Positions 16,342-25,771 of a DNA stretch of 38,368 nucleotides are shown one piece after another. A model generated the notes under the pieces. That model had not been told where the DNA came from and made no database searches. It was given only the letters and a program-made list of their open reading frames with translations. Both the position numbers and the translations under genes were made by a program. The stretch comes from Bacteroidales bacterium UBA5833. GTDB lineage: Bacteria > Bacteroidota > Bacteroidia > Bacteroidales > Lentimicrobiaceae. The stretch is from assembly GCA_002433025.1 (NCBI GenBank), contig DJGZ01000085.1, forward strand, positions 1 to 38,368, in the 5' to 3' direction. Every line of letters begins with the position of its first letter. Within the stretch, counting starts at the first letter, position 1.

Positions 16342-17229
16342 TTAATTATAATCTGCCAGGTTGCCCCCGGATGTTGCTTTTTTGCCAATCAAAGCCCTGA
16401 GCCTTTCAAGTATAAGGTCTTTGTATTTAAGCTGGAGAAAGTGCCTTTCATTTTCAAGCATATGATACTCCACATAAGGTGAGTTGATCAGTCTTTCCCG
16501 GGCAAATTTAACATTTTCCGGCAGTATCAGTCTGTCCCTGGTTCCCTGGAACATGATCACAGGAGCCTTTATTTCAGGCCAGAGGGGTAGCATTTCGGAA
16601 AGCGACTCATAGTGCGACAGTTTTTCATCATTGGCAACCGTGATTTTATAGGGCAGGATACGGCGGAAAATACGGTGTCTGATAAGATAGCTGATATCGT
16701 AGGTGGTTTCCATTCCCGGTGCCAGCGAAGCGGATACCAGCACCAGCCCGTCGACCTTTCCGGGTTTTTGCATCGCCATCTTGGCGGCAACGGTTCCGCC
16801 ATAGGATGACCCTATAATATACAGGGGGGATGGAAATCCTTCCTTTTCAAGAATCTTCCACATTGCCCGGGCCTGTCGTCGTACCGAAACTTCTGAGTTT
16901 CCGGCATCAGACATGCCGTAACCAGGTCTGTCGGCGGCGATGATATTGGCCCAGCCGGCAAGGCTTGAATCCTGGTAATAGGTATTGTACACGCTCATGT
17001 CGCTGGGCGAACCGTGAAGGAAAAACAGGGTGGGCAGAGAGTCATTTCTATGGAGGTGCATGTATCCGAGATTACGGCCACTATAGGAAAGGGCTTTGTA
17101 ACGTGCGTCCTGCAGTGGAACCATGCCTTGCCTGGTTGCCTGGCGTGTTTGCATACAGGCGGTAAAACCCAGGGGAATGAGCACAAAAAGAAGTAAAACA
17201 GATCTGATAATTCTTTTACGCATAAACAT
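16342..17229 (-). CDS. Lipoprotein alpha/beta hydrolase
   Basis: A 295-aa serine hydrolase anchored as a lipoprotein (LIPLGFTAC, Cys25). The alpha/beta-hydrolase core is complete: the oxyanion motif HGSPSD at 72-77, the nucleophile elbow GSSYGG with Ser142, acid Asp232 in QGTRDRLI, and His263 in NERHFL. The sequence DRPGYGMSD is typical of the peptidase S33 / esterase / haloperoxidase group. The substrate cannot be predicted; an ester, amide or lactone is plausible. Either ATG at 17229 or 17223 could be the start. It lies 99 bases after the E2-like gene on the same strand. Confidence 0.85.
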   Translation of the reverse strand: MFMRKRIIRSVLLLFVLIPLGFTACMQTRQATRQGMVPLQDARYKALSYSGRNLGYMHLHRNDSLPTLFFLHGSPSDMSVYNTYYQDSSLAGWANIIAADRPGYGMSDAGNSEVSVRRQARAMWKILEKEGFPSPLYIIGSSYGGTVAAKMAMQKPGKVDGLVLVSASLAPGMETTYDISYLIRHRIFRRILPYKITVANDEKLSHYESLSEMLPLWPEIKAPVIMFQGTRDRLILPENVKFARERLINSPYVEYHMLENERHFLQLKYKDLILERLRALIGKKATSGGNLADYN

Positions 17230-17328
17230 GAAAAGTAGGGGTATATAACAAAGAATATCAAATTAAAGTTTAATTAATACAGTATTCTTTGTGTAGGGTG
17301 CTGAAATACTCAGGATATAATACATGGT

Positions 17329-18162
17329 TTAAACTGAAGAATCCGTTTCTGATGTAGCGTCCGCTCCTGTACTGCTGAGCGCTTCAGCATTTTCGACCGA
17401 TTTTGCCAGGTCATTTATAAACCTGACCATCGGACCGCCGTCAATTACATCGTGATCAAGCAAAACAGTAACATTAAGGATGTCGCGGATAACCACTTCA
17501 TTATTCACAACTATTGCTTTCTGAATTACAGAGCCAATACCAAAGGTTAACGGATGAACCGAAATGGGAATAAACCATCCGTTGATTTTTCCCATCATTC
17601 CAAGGGAGGTCACTGAAACATTGCCCATTTTGCTGAACGCGGTTTTGGGATGGCTGAGGATATACTGCCATATAAAACGCCGCATGAATCCGGGTAAACA
17701 GTAATAGAATGTTTCGGCTATGGTTTGCCTGCGGTGAAGCAACATGTTATTTACTGAAATTATCTGATTTCTGGCATTTTCAATCTCCCGGGTTATTTCA
17801 GGTATTGATTTTTCGTTTACTTGCTTAATCAGTAAAGGAATAGGGACTTTTTCACCGTCGATCACTTTTTCCACAAGCATTGAAATGTTGATGTCATCAA
17901 AACTTATAATCCTGCGTCTGCCGGCTATAAATGAAGCCGTTTTGCCGTGTTTTGCAAGGGCATTTCCGATCGATTTGAGTATCCACGCATTAAACGAGAC
18001 AGTCTTGCCCGCTCTTTTTGCTTCTTTGAGCTTTTTTCGGCCTTCACTCACATCAAACTCGAGCAGGGCACCGATATGGTGCTTTTTTTTACCTGCCGAC
18101 AATACATCGAAAGTGGCAATGCGCGATAATGGAAATCTGTGATATGTGAAACTGGGCTTCAT
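17329..18162 (-). CDS. Free-standing 2-oxoacid dehydrogenase E2 catalytic domain protein
   Basis: A 277-aa protein with the fold of the dihydrolipoyl acyltransferase (E2) catalytic domain, related to chloramphenicol acetyltransferase. The C-terminal active-site motif LLDHDVIDGG gives His237 and Asp241, as in DHRxxDG of E2. NVSVTSLGMMG and FGIGSVIQK are the usual strand motifs before it. There is no N-terminal lipoyl domain and no peripheral-subunit-binding domain, and no E1 or E3 gene nearby, so it is unlikely to be part of a normal dehydrogenase complex. The start at 18162 (MKPSFTYHRFPLSRIA) fits the family N-terminus; an in-frame ATG at 18258 adds 32 unlike residues. An acyl-CoA-dependent acyltransferase is the best guess. 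Confidence 0.8.
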   Translation of the reverse strand: MKPSFTYHRFPLSRIATFDVLSAGKKKHHIGALLEFDVSEGRKKLKEAKRAGKTVSFNAWILKSIGNALAKHGKTASFIAGRRRIISFDDINISMLVEKVIDGEKVPIPLLIKQVNEKSIPEITREIENARNQIISVNNMLLHRRQTIAETFYYCLPGFMRRFIWQYILSHPKTAFSKMGNVSVTSLGMMGKINGWFIPISVHPLTFGIGSVIQKAIVVNNEVVIRDILNVTVLLDHDVIDGGPMVRFINDLAKSVENAEALSSTGADATSETDSSV

Positions 18163-18336
18163 AATGGTGAAATTAATTGCTTCAAATCTTAAATAAATAG
18201 AACCGGAAAACCACCGTGAGAAATAATTTTTCGACGGGTTGGTGCCGGCTTTTGGCATAACCCTGGGTTTGAAGTGAAATTACGGTTTTATCCCTTATGT
18301 TTCACCGGGCTGCGGCAAATTACGGGGTAAACTGAA

Positions 18337-18369
18337 CATGGCCGGGTCCTTTGCAGAAGTCCGGCCATG
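18337..18369 (-). terminator. Hairpin downstream of the DPP5-like gene
   Basis: The arms CATGGCCGG (18337-18345) and CCGGCCATG (18361-18369) are perfectly complementary with a 15-base loop that can pair further (CTT/AAG). It lies about 36 bases after the peptidase stop. No U-run follows, so it may be a weak terminator or a 3'-end-protecting hairpin. Confidence 0.4.
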
Positions 18370-18405
18370 CGCAGAAAGTGGGTTGTGATTTAAGCTCAAT
18401 GTCTA

Positions 18406-20505
18406 TTATTTCAGGTAAGTATCGAGCCATTTGAAGAATTCCCTCTGCCACAGGATTGAATTCTGCGGTTTAAGTACAAAGTGTGTTTCGTTGGGGAAGA
18501 AAAGAAAACGGCTGGGGATGCCCTTTAACTGGTTGGCATTGAAAGCCTGCATACCCTGTGTGTATGGGATCCGGAAGTCATAGCCTCCGTGTACAACCAG
18601 CATGGGTGTATCCCAGTTGCCCACAAAGTTATGCGGTGAAAAGTCATAGCTTTTCGGGCGGGGATCGTCATAGAAGGCACCTTTGTAGTCAAAATACACA
18701 AAAAACATCTCCTCGGTTTCAAGGTACATGCTTTCAAAATTGAAGATTCCGCAATGCGAGATAAAAGTTTTAAAGCGATTGTTGTGGTTGCCTGCCAGCC
18801 AATACACGGAGAATCCGCCATAGCTTGCGCCTACCGCGCCAAGCCTTTTTTCGTCCACCCATGGCTCTGCTGCAACGGAATCGATGGACGTAAGGTAGTC
18901 CTTCATATTTTGCCCTCCGTAATCGCCGCTGATCTGATCGTTCCACTCCTGTCCGAAAGTTGGCAGGCCCCTGCGGTTAGGCGCTACCACCACGTAATCG
19001 TTGGCAGCCATCATCTGGAAATTCCAGCGATAAGAAAAGAACTGACTCACAGCGCTTTGAGGGCCGCCCTGGCAATAGAGCAGGGCGGGATATTTTTTTG
19101 CCGGATCAAAATCAGGGGGAAGGATAACCCATACAAGCATTTTCTTGCCGTCGGTAGTGGTGATCCAGCGTTTTTCCGATTTCCCGAGCTTTACATTTTT
19201 CAGGATTTGGCGGTTGGTGAAGGTCAGTTGCTCTTCACTGCCATCGGGCCTGATTCTGAAGACCTCAGTGGGAAGGTCATGGCGCATTTTTGTGATAATC
19301 AGGTCGTTGCCATCTATAGCATATGATTGTATGTCGTGATCTCCGCTGGTTAGCTGGATAATCTTTTTTGATGCGAGTTCCATTTTGTAAACCTGGTAGG
19401 TGGCATGAATCCCGCTGATGAAGTAGAGGTATTTTCCGTCGGCACTGAAGCTGAACTGCGATGAACTCTGGTCAAACCCCTCAGAAAGGTCTGTATAAAC
19501 GCGGCTCCGGACATTTACGGCATGCCCTGTTTTGGGTCTAAGGTCCTTTTTTAGTTTTTCCAGTGCCTTAGGGTTGAACTCAACCATCATAATACGGTCT
19601 TTGTCGGCTTCAAAGCCAGGAGTCGCCATGCTACGCCAAACCAGTCTGCTGCCATCGGGCGAAAACACCGGATCCTGATCGTACCCGGGATTGCTTTCAC
19701 TCAGGTTTTCTGTGGTTCCTGAAGTAAGGTCGTACAGGTAAATGTCACTGTTTGTGCTGATCGCATAATCCCTGCCTTTGAGTTTTTTGCAGGTGTAAGC
19801 CAGCGCTCTGCTGTCGGGCGACCATGCAATCTGCTCCATTCCTCCGAATGGAGTCATCGGGCTGTCCCAGGGCTCGCCCGGCATTATATCTTTCCCTTCT
19901 CCGGGTTTGCCGTTGTTGTATGGCGCAATAAAGATATGGCTGTAGGCGTAGTCGTGCCAGCTATCCCAGTGCCGGTACATCAGATCGTCGTAAATCAATG
20001 CATCGGCGAGGGGGAGGTCAGGATACCTGTCGTGAACGTCTTTTTCAATTTTTACATCTTTTGCATAGGCAATAAATTGCATGTCAGGGGAATATATGAA
20101 TCCATTAATACCACCTTCAATATTGGTAAGCTGTTCCTTGTTCTCCCCGTGAGGTCCCATTTCCCATAATTGGACAGAGCCTGACTCGGCCGAAAGAAAC
20201 CCGATCTTTTTCCCATCAGGTCTCCAGATTGCATTGAATTCACTGCCGGTGAATTCAGTTAACCGGCGCGGTGATTCCGCATTGGGGTCCAACTTATAGA
20301 TATCCCTGTTTCCTTTGTTGGTTTCCACATCATACCATGTAACACCATAAATAAAGCTTCCGCCCTGCGGGGCAAGCTGAACATCACCCACGCGGCCCAG
20401 TTTCCACATGATTTCGGCTGTAAATCTTTCCTGGGAATGGGCTGGGGAAGCCATGCCTGCAATTATGAATGCAGACAGGAGCAATCGGAAAATTCTTATC
20501 TTCAT
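18406..20505 (-). CDS. S9-family dipeptidyl peptidase, DPP5-like
   Basis: A 699-aa exported serine peptidase that would cut dipeptides from the N-terminus of oligopeptides in the periplasm. A signal peptide (MKIRIFRLLLSAFIIAGMASPAHSQ) is followed by a beta-propeller (about 30-430) with repeated F/W-SPDG blocks (WRPDGKKIGFLS, FSPDGSRLVW, FSADGKYLYF). The catalytic alpha/beta domain (about 450-699) has Ser561 in GASYGG, Asp643 in GGYDFRIP and His675 in NETHFVL. Length and order match DPP5 of Porphyromonas gingivalis (684 aa as I recall), which prefers Ala or hydrophobic residues at P1. It stands alone on the minus strand and is divergent from the hybrid histidine kinase. It probably works with the C10 and M16 peptidases in peptide nutrition. 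Confidence 0.9.
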   Translation of the reverse strand: MKIRIFRLLLSAFIIAGMASPAHSQERFTAEIMWKLGRVGDVQLAPQGGSFIYGVTWYDVETNKGNRDIYKLDPNAESPRRLTEFTGSEFNAIWRPDGKKIGFLSAESGSVQLWEMGPHGENKEQLTNIEGGINGFIYSPDMQFIAYAKDVKIEKDVHDRYPDLPLADALIYDDLMYRHWDSWHDYAYSHIFIAPYNNGKPGEGKDIMPGEPWDSPMTPFGGMEQIAWSPDSRALAYTCKKLKGRDYAISTNSDIYLYDLTSGTTENLSESNPGYDQDPVFSPDGSRLVWRSMATPGFEADKDRIMMVEFNPKALEKLKKDLRPKTGHAVNVRSRVYTDLSEGFDQSSSQFSFSADGKYLYFISGIHATYQVYKMELASKKIIQLTSGDHDIQSYAIDGNDLIITKMRHDLPTEVFRIRPDGSEEQLTFTNRQILKNVKLGKSEKRWITTTDGKKMLVWVILPPDFDPAKKYPALLYCQGGPQSAVSQFFSYRWNFQMMAANDYVVVAPNRRGLPTFGQEWNDQISGDYGGQNMKDYLTSIDSVAAEPWVDEKRLGAVGASYGGFSVYWLAGNHNNRFKTFISHCGIFNFESMYLETEEMFFVYFDYKGAFYDDPRPKSYDFSPHNFVGNWDTPMLVVHGGYDFRIPYTQGMQAFNANQLKGIPSRFLFFPNETHFVLKPQNSILWQREFFKWLDTYLK

Positions 20506-20822
20506 GATCTGTTTGTTTGAAATGCTAAAGTAGGAAAATACTGATTCGATTGGATATTGATGTTTAATATTGGCGGATCGGGGTAGATGTTGTCCTTTGG
20601 GCGGAATTAATGTCCTGAAAGGGGACGATAGTATTTCGGTAATTATTTTTTAAATGATGGATAATGAAATGAATACAATAGTGGCGGGAAGTTTGATAGG
20701 TATTTTAAACTTGAGTATGCCCGGAACTGATTTCTCCATAGCTTTGCACGATATGGACAAATCTGTATCAGGCAATTTATCAGACTTAAATTAATTGCGA
20801 TTGCAAGGTTGGAATCTGAAGT
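20506..20822. other. Divergent intergenic region between DPP5-like gene and hybrid kinase
   Basis: About 317 bases, AT-rich, with no gene. It contains one -7 candidate for the kinase (20739-20746). I could not find a clear TAnnTTTG match facing the peptidase gene. Confidence 0.5.
20739..20746 (+). promoter_or_regulatory. Candidate -7 element for the hybrid histidine kinase
   Basis: TAGCTTTG matches TAnnTTTG and would give a leader of about 70 bases. The -33 element is not clear. Confidence 0.35.
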
Positions 20823-23156
20823 ATGGGAGTCGGAAAAATTATAAAACAGCCAAGGCCGGCAAATGGAAATACGCTGTTGATATGCATTGATCAGGATGCC
20901 GTTATCAGCTCATTGGAGGGCCCTGTGATTCATCTGCTGGGTTATCAGCCTGCACAATTGCTGGGTAAATTTCTCAGCGATTATGTGCCGGAAGCAGATC
21001 AGAATAATCTGAACTGCCTGTTCGATAATTGTACCGACCGCAGTGAGTTCAGGTTGCGCCGTTCAGACGGCAGCCTGATGTATGCTGATGTCTTTGTTTA
21101 TGATGTATTTAACGATGATGGTATTCACATCGGATTTTGTCTGAGGGTTTATGACATGACTGCCCGCATGGCCCAGATCAGCAGCTTAATTGAAAACGAG
21201 GAGAAGTTTCTGGCCATCATCGATAACACCAGAGATATTATCTGCATTTTCAGGGATCGTAAAATATTGTATATCAATGAAGTTTCCGTAAAAATACTGG
21301 GATACCCCAAAGAGGAACTTTACAGAAGGGACTATTTTTCTTTGTTTTCGGAAAGCGACCGAGAACGGATAGAAGAGTATGAGCTGGTTTATAAGGATAA
21401 ACGTGCCGGAAGGTGGAATTTTATTGCTGAGCTGATTACGGCCGGCGGTAAAAAACTGATCTGTGAGTTTGATATTAAATCAATCAGTTATGGAGGTCTG
21501 AAAGCTTCCATGGCTGTAATTCATGATATCACTGATTATAAGCTAGCCCTCGCTGAACTGACGCAGGCAAAACAGGAGGCCGAGTCGGCAAACCGCATAA
21601 AATCAGATTTTCTTGCAATGATGAGTCACGAGATCAGAACTCCATTGAATGGGGTGATCGGGATGACGAATTTGCTGTTGAATACCGGACTGACCGCAAT
21701 TCAGCGGGATTATGCCGAAAACATACAGGCTTCCGGAGAAAACCTTATCTCAATCATCAACGATATACTCGACCTGACCAAAATCGATTCAGGAAGAATG
21801 GAGCTTGAAAGTGAAGCTTTTGAATTGCAGGTTTGTATTGAGGATACCCTTGATCTGCTTGCTTATAAAGCCATTGAAAAGCAACTTGACCTGCTTTATT
21901 TTATAGAGCATGATGTCCCCGCTGTATTGAAGGGAGATGTACTCAGGCTGCGGCAGATATTGTTGAACCTGGTGAGCAATGCCATTAAATTCACCGGAAG
22001 CGGAGAGATTTTTATTTCTGTTCAGTTGCTGGGCCAATCAGCGGATGAAGTTGAGTTGAAATTTCAGGTCAAGGACACCGGCATCGGTATTGATCCTGAT
22101 AAAATAGCACAATTGTTCGAAGCCTTTGTTCAGGCTGACAGTTCAACGACCCGGAAATACGGAGGCACAGGGCTGGGTCTGGCTATTTCGAAACGCCTGG
22201 TAAACCTTATGGGAGGAGAAATCTGGGCAGAAAGTGAACCCGGCAAAGGTTCGGAATTCTTTTTTACCATTAAAGCAAAGACATCGCAGGTGGTTAAGCC
22301 CAGGCTGAGGGTAAAAGGCAATGTTGTGCAGTTGAAGGATCGCAGGGTGTTGATTGTGGATGATAATCAGACGAATTGTCAGATCCTTAAATTACACTTC
22401 GAAAGCTGGGGGATGAAGCCTGTAATCGCTGATTCCGGACAGGCTGCATTGTCACTCCTCGAAACTGAAGGTGCTTTCCATATTGCTGTTCTTGATTACC
22501 AGATGCCCGGGATGGATGGTGTTCAACTGGCAAGAAAAATAAGAAGAATGGGCAGGTATGAAAAACTTCCCCTGATTTTATTATCTTCGTCAGGCGATCA
22601 TGAGCAGCATTCGGCCGGTCTCTTTGATGCCAGACTTCTGAAGCCTGTCAGAATCAAAGGTCTGTTTGATGAAGTATTGCACATCATGACCGATATTGAA
22701 AAAAGAAGAAAAATGGCAGAGCCTCAAACCAATCAGATAGATGTAAACCTGAGCCAACGGCTTCCATTGCGCATACTGATTGCTGAAGATAACCTGGTAA
22801 ATCAGAAACTTGCCATTTCTTTGCTCAACCTTATGGGTTACAAGGTAGATGCAGTGCTCAACGGGGCGGAGGTGCTGAAAATCATGAATGAGAAGGAGTA
22901 TGACATCATCCTGATGGACCTTCAGATGCCTGAATTGAACGGCATTGAAGCAACAATCAGGATCAGGGAAATTTATCCTCCTGAAAAGCAGCCACATATC
23001 ATCGCCATTACCGCCAATGCCATGCTGGGCGACCGGGAAAAATGTCTTGAAGCCGGTATGGTTGATTATATGTCAAAGCCAATTAAAATTTTTGAGCTGC
23101 AGGCGGCCCTTGAGAAATGGGGCGCATTGAAACTGGAAAGCCGGAAAATGGTTTAA
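20823..23156 (+). CDS. Soluble PAS-PAS hybrid sensor histidine kinase with two receiver domains
   Basis: A 777-aa cytoplasmic signalling protein. Domains in order: PAS (about 20-125), second PAS (about 130-245), dimerisation/HisKA with phospho-His269 in MSHEIRTPLNGVIG, HATPase (about 370-485) with N-box NLVSNAIKFT, DTGIGI and GGTGLGL, receiver 1 (about 500-625) with Asp558 in LDYQMPGMDG, and receiver 2 (about 650-770) with Asp699 in MDLQMPELNG and KPI at the end. No transmembrane helix or signal peptide is visible, so it senses an internal cue, perhaps redox or a small ligand through the PAS domains. There is no Hpt domain and no separate response regulator nearby. Output is therefore to an Hpt protein elsewhere or through the receivers. 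It is divergent from the DPP5-like gene. Confidence 0.95.
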   Translation: MGVGKIIKQPRPANGNTLLICIDQDAVISSLEGPVIHLLGYQPAQLLGKFLSDYVPEADQNNLNCLFDNCTDRSEFRLRRSDGSLMYADVFVYDVFNDDGIHIGFCLRVYDMTARMAQISSLIENEEKFLAIIDNTRDIICIFRDRKILYINEVSVKILGYPKEELYRRDYFSLFSESDRERIEEYELVYKDKRAGRWNFIAELITAGGKKLICEFDIKSISYGGLKASMAVIHDITDYKLALAELTQAKQEAESANRIKSDFLAMMSHEIRTPLNGVIGMTNLLLNTGLTAIQRDYAENIQASGENLISIINDILDLTKIDSGRMELESEAFELQVCIEDTLDLLAYKAIEKQLDLLYFIEHDVPAVLKGDVLRLRQILLNLVSNAIKFTGSGEIFISVQLLGQSADEVELKFQVKDTGIGIDPDKIAQLFEAFVQADSSTTRKYGGTGLGLAISKRLVNLMGGEIWAESEPGKGSEFFFTIKAKTSQVVKPRLRVKGNVVQLKDRRVLIVDDNQTNCQILKLHFESWGMKPVIADSGQAALSLLETEGAFHIAVLDYQMPGMDGVQLARKIRRMGRYEKLPLILLSSSGDHEQHSAGLFDARLLKPVRIKGLFDEVLHIMTDIEKRRKMAEPQTNQIDVNLSQRLPLRILIAEDNLVNQKLAISLLNLMGYKVDAVLNGAEVLKIMNEKEYDIILMDLQMPELNGIEATIRIREIYPPEKQPHIIAITANAMLGDREKCLEAGMVDYMSKPIKIFELQAALEKWGALKLESRKMV

Positions 23157-23191
23157 TACGGTTTACTACCTTCGGGATTAAAATTTCAGAA

Positions 23192-23228
23192 CAATAACCT
23201 GCCCGGGGCTGACCCGGGCAGGTTATTG
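23192..23228. terminator. Bidirectional terminator-like hairpin between kinase and GH31 gene
   Basis: A perfect 16-bp inverted repeat, CAATAACCTGCCCGGG (23192-23207) and its complement (23213-23228), with a 5-base loop GCTGA. It lies 35 bases after the kinase stop and 15 bases after the GH31 stop, which converge here. There is no clear U-run on either side, but the stem is very strong. Confidence 0.7.
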
Positions 23229-23243
23229 CTTATCAGGCCAAAT

Positions 23244-25706
23244 TCATTCCCATTTGATGACCATTTCAGCGTCTTTCAACGTGAATCCTGCATGCAGGGT
23301 TTTAAGGGGTTTGTGGATTGTTTCCAGATATTGGGGATCGCCTGGCTTTAATGCGTTGAAGAGGTCGGTAAGGCTTTCTGAAGCCGCAAGTTTCTTTCCG
23401 TCAAGCGAAAACCGGGTACCATCCGGAAAGCCATGGAAAACCATTTCAACATCCCTGAATTGACTTGTTTTGGATCCTGTGGCTTTTTTAAGGACTATCT
23501 CGCGGCGATCAGGATCAAAAGACATCTGACGACTGTAAAAGTTTCCCTGCTCATAATTATAAGAAGTGCCGTCATCTTCGTAATAAGTAAAGGATGAATT
23601 GCTGTTGCCTTTAAAGATATGCAGGAAAAGGGTTTCTCCGGGATTTTCTGCCGTGCTTTGCACCGGTTTCTGCATGGGGATTAAGGAGCCTGCTTTCACA
23701 TACAAGGGGAGCATATGCATGGGGGATTCGGCGATTACTTCTATGTTCCCTTCATGTTTAACACCGCTGTGCAAGTCGTACCATTCGCCTGCCGGCAGGT
23801 AAATTTTTACCAGGTCGCGGGTGCTTTCAACCGGGGCCACCAGGAACGAAGGTCCGAAAAGATATTGATTCTGATACGCATACTGATAAATCTTATCATC
23901 AAAGGTGTAATCAATCGCCAGACTGCGGACAACCGGCATGCCGGTAAGTGATGATTCGCGAAAACAGCTGTAGATGTAAGGTAACAGCTTGTATCGCAGC
24001 GAAATGTAATTGCGCGAAATATTTTCGACCACCTCTCCGTAGGCCCATGGTTCCGCCTGGCGGGTATCATAATGGGTGTGGCTCCTGAAGAATGGACTGA
24101 ATGCCCCGATACCGATCCAGCGGGCAAAAAGGGCAGGGGAGGCGTCTTTGCTGAAGCCGCCTACATCAACGCCGGTAAAGGCTACCCCACTGAGACCGAT
24201 GCTGTTTACCAGCCGGCATCCCAGCATCATATGCTCGTCGGTTGCCTGGTTGTCGCCTGTCCACAGGGCGGTGTAGCGCTGCAACCCGGAGTAACCGGCA
24301 CGGGTCAGAATCAACGGACGGTGGTCGTTCATCAGCTTGCGGGTGCCTTCGTAAGTGCTTTTCGACATCAGCAGGCCGTAAACGTTTTTGGCTTCACGGT
24401 ATGAGGCCTTTCTGCCTTCCCAGTCGAACTCAACCAGATGCGGTGTGTAACCATTTCCCCACGAAGCGATTTCATTCATATCGTTCCAGAAACCTGTGAC
24501 GCCGTCGTTCACCAGGCCCCTGAACTTTTCGCCCCACCACGCACGGGCGGCAGGTTTGGTGAAATCTGGGAAGTGGCACCATCCGGGCCATACCTGGGCA
24601 GTATATACAGCTCCGTCGGGATATTTGGCAAACATATCCTTCTGAAGTCCGTCCTCATAAGCTTCATAACCTTTCTCAACCTTGATGCCTGGATCCACAA
24701 TCAGTGTGGTATGAATGCCCATTGCTTTGAGATCCGATAGGAGCTTTGCCGGATTGCTGAAACGGTCGGGATGCCAGGTGAATATCTTGTATGCATCCAT
24801 GTGATGAATGTCGAGGTAGATCACATCAAGCGGAATCCTGCGGTCGCGGAAGTTCTGCGCAATATTCATTACTTCCGTATCAGGAAAGTAACTCCAGCGG
24901 CATTGCTGGTAACCCAGCGCCCACAATGGCGGCATGGTCATCCGCCCGGTGAGGTGGGTATATTGTTCCAGGATGCCTGCAACCGAAGGAGCGTGCATGA
25001 AATAATAATCCATTTCGCCGTCGTCGGCGCTGAAAGAGCTGAAACGGTCGTTGCTGGCGCCGAAGTTGAAGCGGCTGCGATGGCTGTTGTCCATAAATAT
25101 CCCGTAAACGTGGCTGTTGTGCATGCCAATGTAAAACGGGATGGTGACATAAAGCGGGTCGTCGTTGGGGCCGTATCTCGGATTGTCAGTGTTCCAGTTG
25201 TCGTAAGCCGAGCCCCGGCGGTCGAGGTTGCCGGTTTTTTCGCCCAGGCCGATGAAGCGCTCCCCATCAAGCAATTGCTTGTAGGTGGTAACTTCAGTAC
25301 CTATCCAGGCAGTTCCGAAAGCAGGGTCATCGGCGTTAAGCAGGCGCCCGTCAGGATTGTAGAAACTGAAGCGAACGGGATTGCGGCTGATGTCGAGCCG
25401 CAGCGCCTCTGTGCGCACGACAAGCCGGTCCTGCGCTTCCTCCAGTGTATAACCGGCTTTCCCGGGACCGGCCACTACCGCGTATGAAAAGTCCTTCCTG
25501 AAATCGTCTTTCACAATTCTGATCCTGATGATGCCGGGTTCATAAACGGTAAGCTCGGCTTTGCCGTAATCGGTATTCAACAACAGCCTTTGACCTTCCG
25601 TGCTGTAGTTGGTGAGATTACCAAGGCTTCTGCTGAGCGAACCCTGTGTAAATGCCTGACTCATAAGCAATGTAGATAACGCCAGTGTGATTATTGTTTT
25701 CTTCAT
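23244..25706 (-). CDS. Exported GH31 alpha-glucosidase
   Basis: An 820-aa glycoside hydrolase family 31 enzyme that would release glucose from the non-reducing end of alpha-glucans or oligosaccharides. Signal peptide MKKTIITLALSTLLMSQAFTQ, N-terminal beta-sandwich (about 30-220), TIM barrel (about 240-600) and C-terminal sandwich with a DUF5110-like part (about 640-740). The nucleophile is Asp409 in WNDMNE, and the acid/base is Asp485 in WTGDNQAT. The subsite motifs GYQQCRWSYF and FFRSHTHYDTRQ are also typical. Alpha-xylosidase and other GH31 activities are possible, but the adjacent GH13 amylase favours starch or maltodextrin. It lies 65 bases downstream of the GH13 gene in one operon. Confidence 0.92.
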   Translation of the reverse strand: MKKTIITLALSTLLMSQAFTQGSLSRSLGNLTNYSTEGQRLLLNTDYGKAELTVYEPGIIRIRIVKDDFRKDFSYAVVAGPGKAGYTLEEAQDRLVVRTEALRLDISRNPVRFSFYNPDGRLLNADDPAFGTAWIGTEVTTYKQLLDGERFIGLGEKTGNLDRRGSAYDNWNTDNPRYGPNDDPLYVTIPFYIGMHNSHVYGIFMDNSHRSRFNFGASNDRFSSFSADDGEMDYYFMHAPSVAGILEQYTHLTGRMTMPPLWALGYQQCRWSYFPDTEVMNIAQNFRDRRIPLDVIYLDIHHMDAYKIFTWHPDRFSNPAKLLSDLKAMGIHTTLIVDPGIKVEKGYEAYEDGLQKDMFAKYPDGAVYTAQVWPGWCHFPDFTKPAARAWWGEKFRGLVNDGVTGFWNDMNEIASWGNGYTPHLVEFDWEGRKASYREAKNVYGLLMSKSTYEGTRKLMNDHRPLILTRAGYSGLQRYTALWTGDNQATDEHMMLGCRLVNSIGLSGVAFTGVDVGGFSKDASPALFARWIGIGAFSPFFRSHTHYDTRQAEPWAYGEVVENISRNYISLRYKLLPYIYSCFRESSLTGMPVVRSLAIDYTFDDKIYQYAYQNQYLFGPSFLVAPVESTRDLVKIYLPAGEWYDLHSGVKHEGNIEVIAESPMHMLPLYVKAGSLIPMQKPVQSTAENPGETLFLHIFKGNSNSSFTYYEDDGTSYNYEQGNFYSRQMSFDPDRREIVLKKATGSKTSQFRDVEMVFHGFPDGTRFSLDGKKLAASESLTDLFNALKPGDPQYLETIHKPLKTLHAGFTLKDAEMVIKWE

Positions 25707-25771
25707 AAACCTTTCGATTTTCCAATAACAGGTTCATAGCTGTTTCAGGGTGTAATTTTCCGGGATAACGC

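Noticed and set aside
24771..25487. 238-codon open frame on the plus strand
   Set aside because: It lies antisense inside the GH31 gene, has no recognisable motif, and reflects the codon pattern of the real gene.
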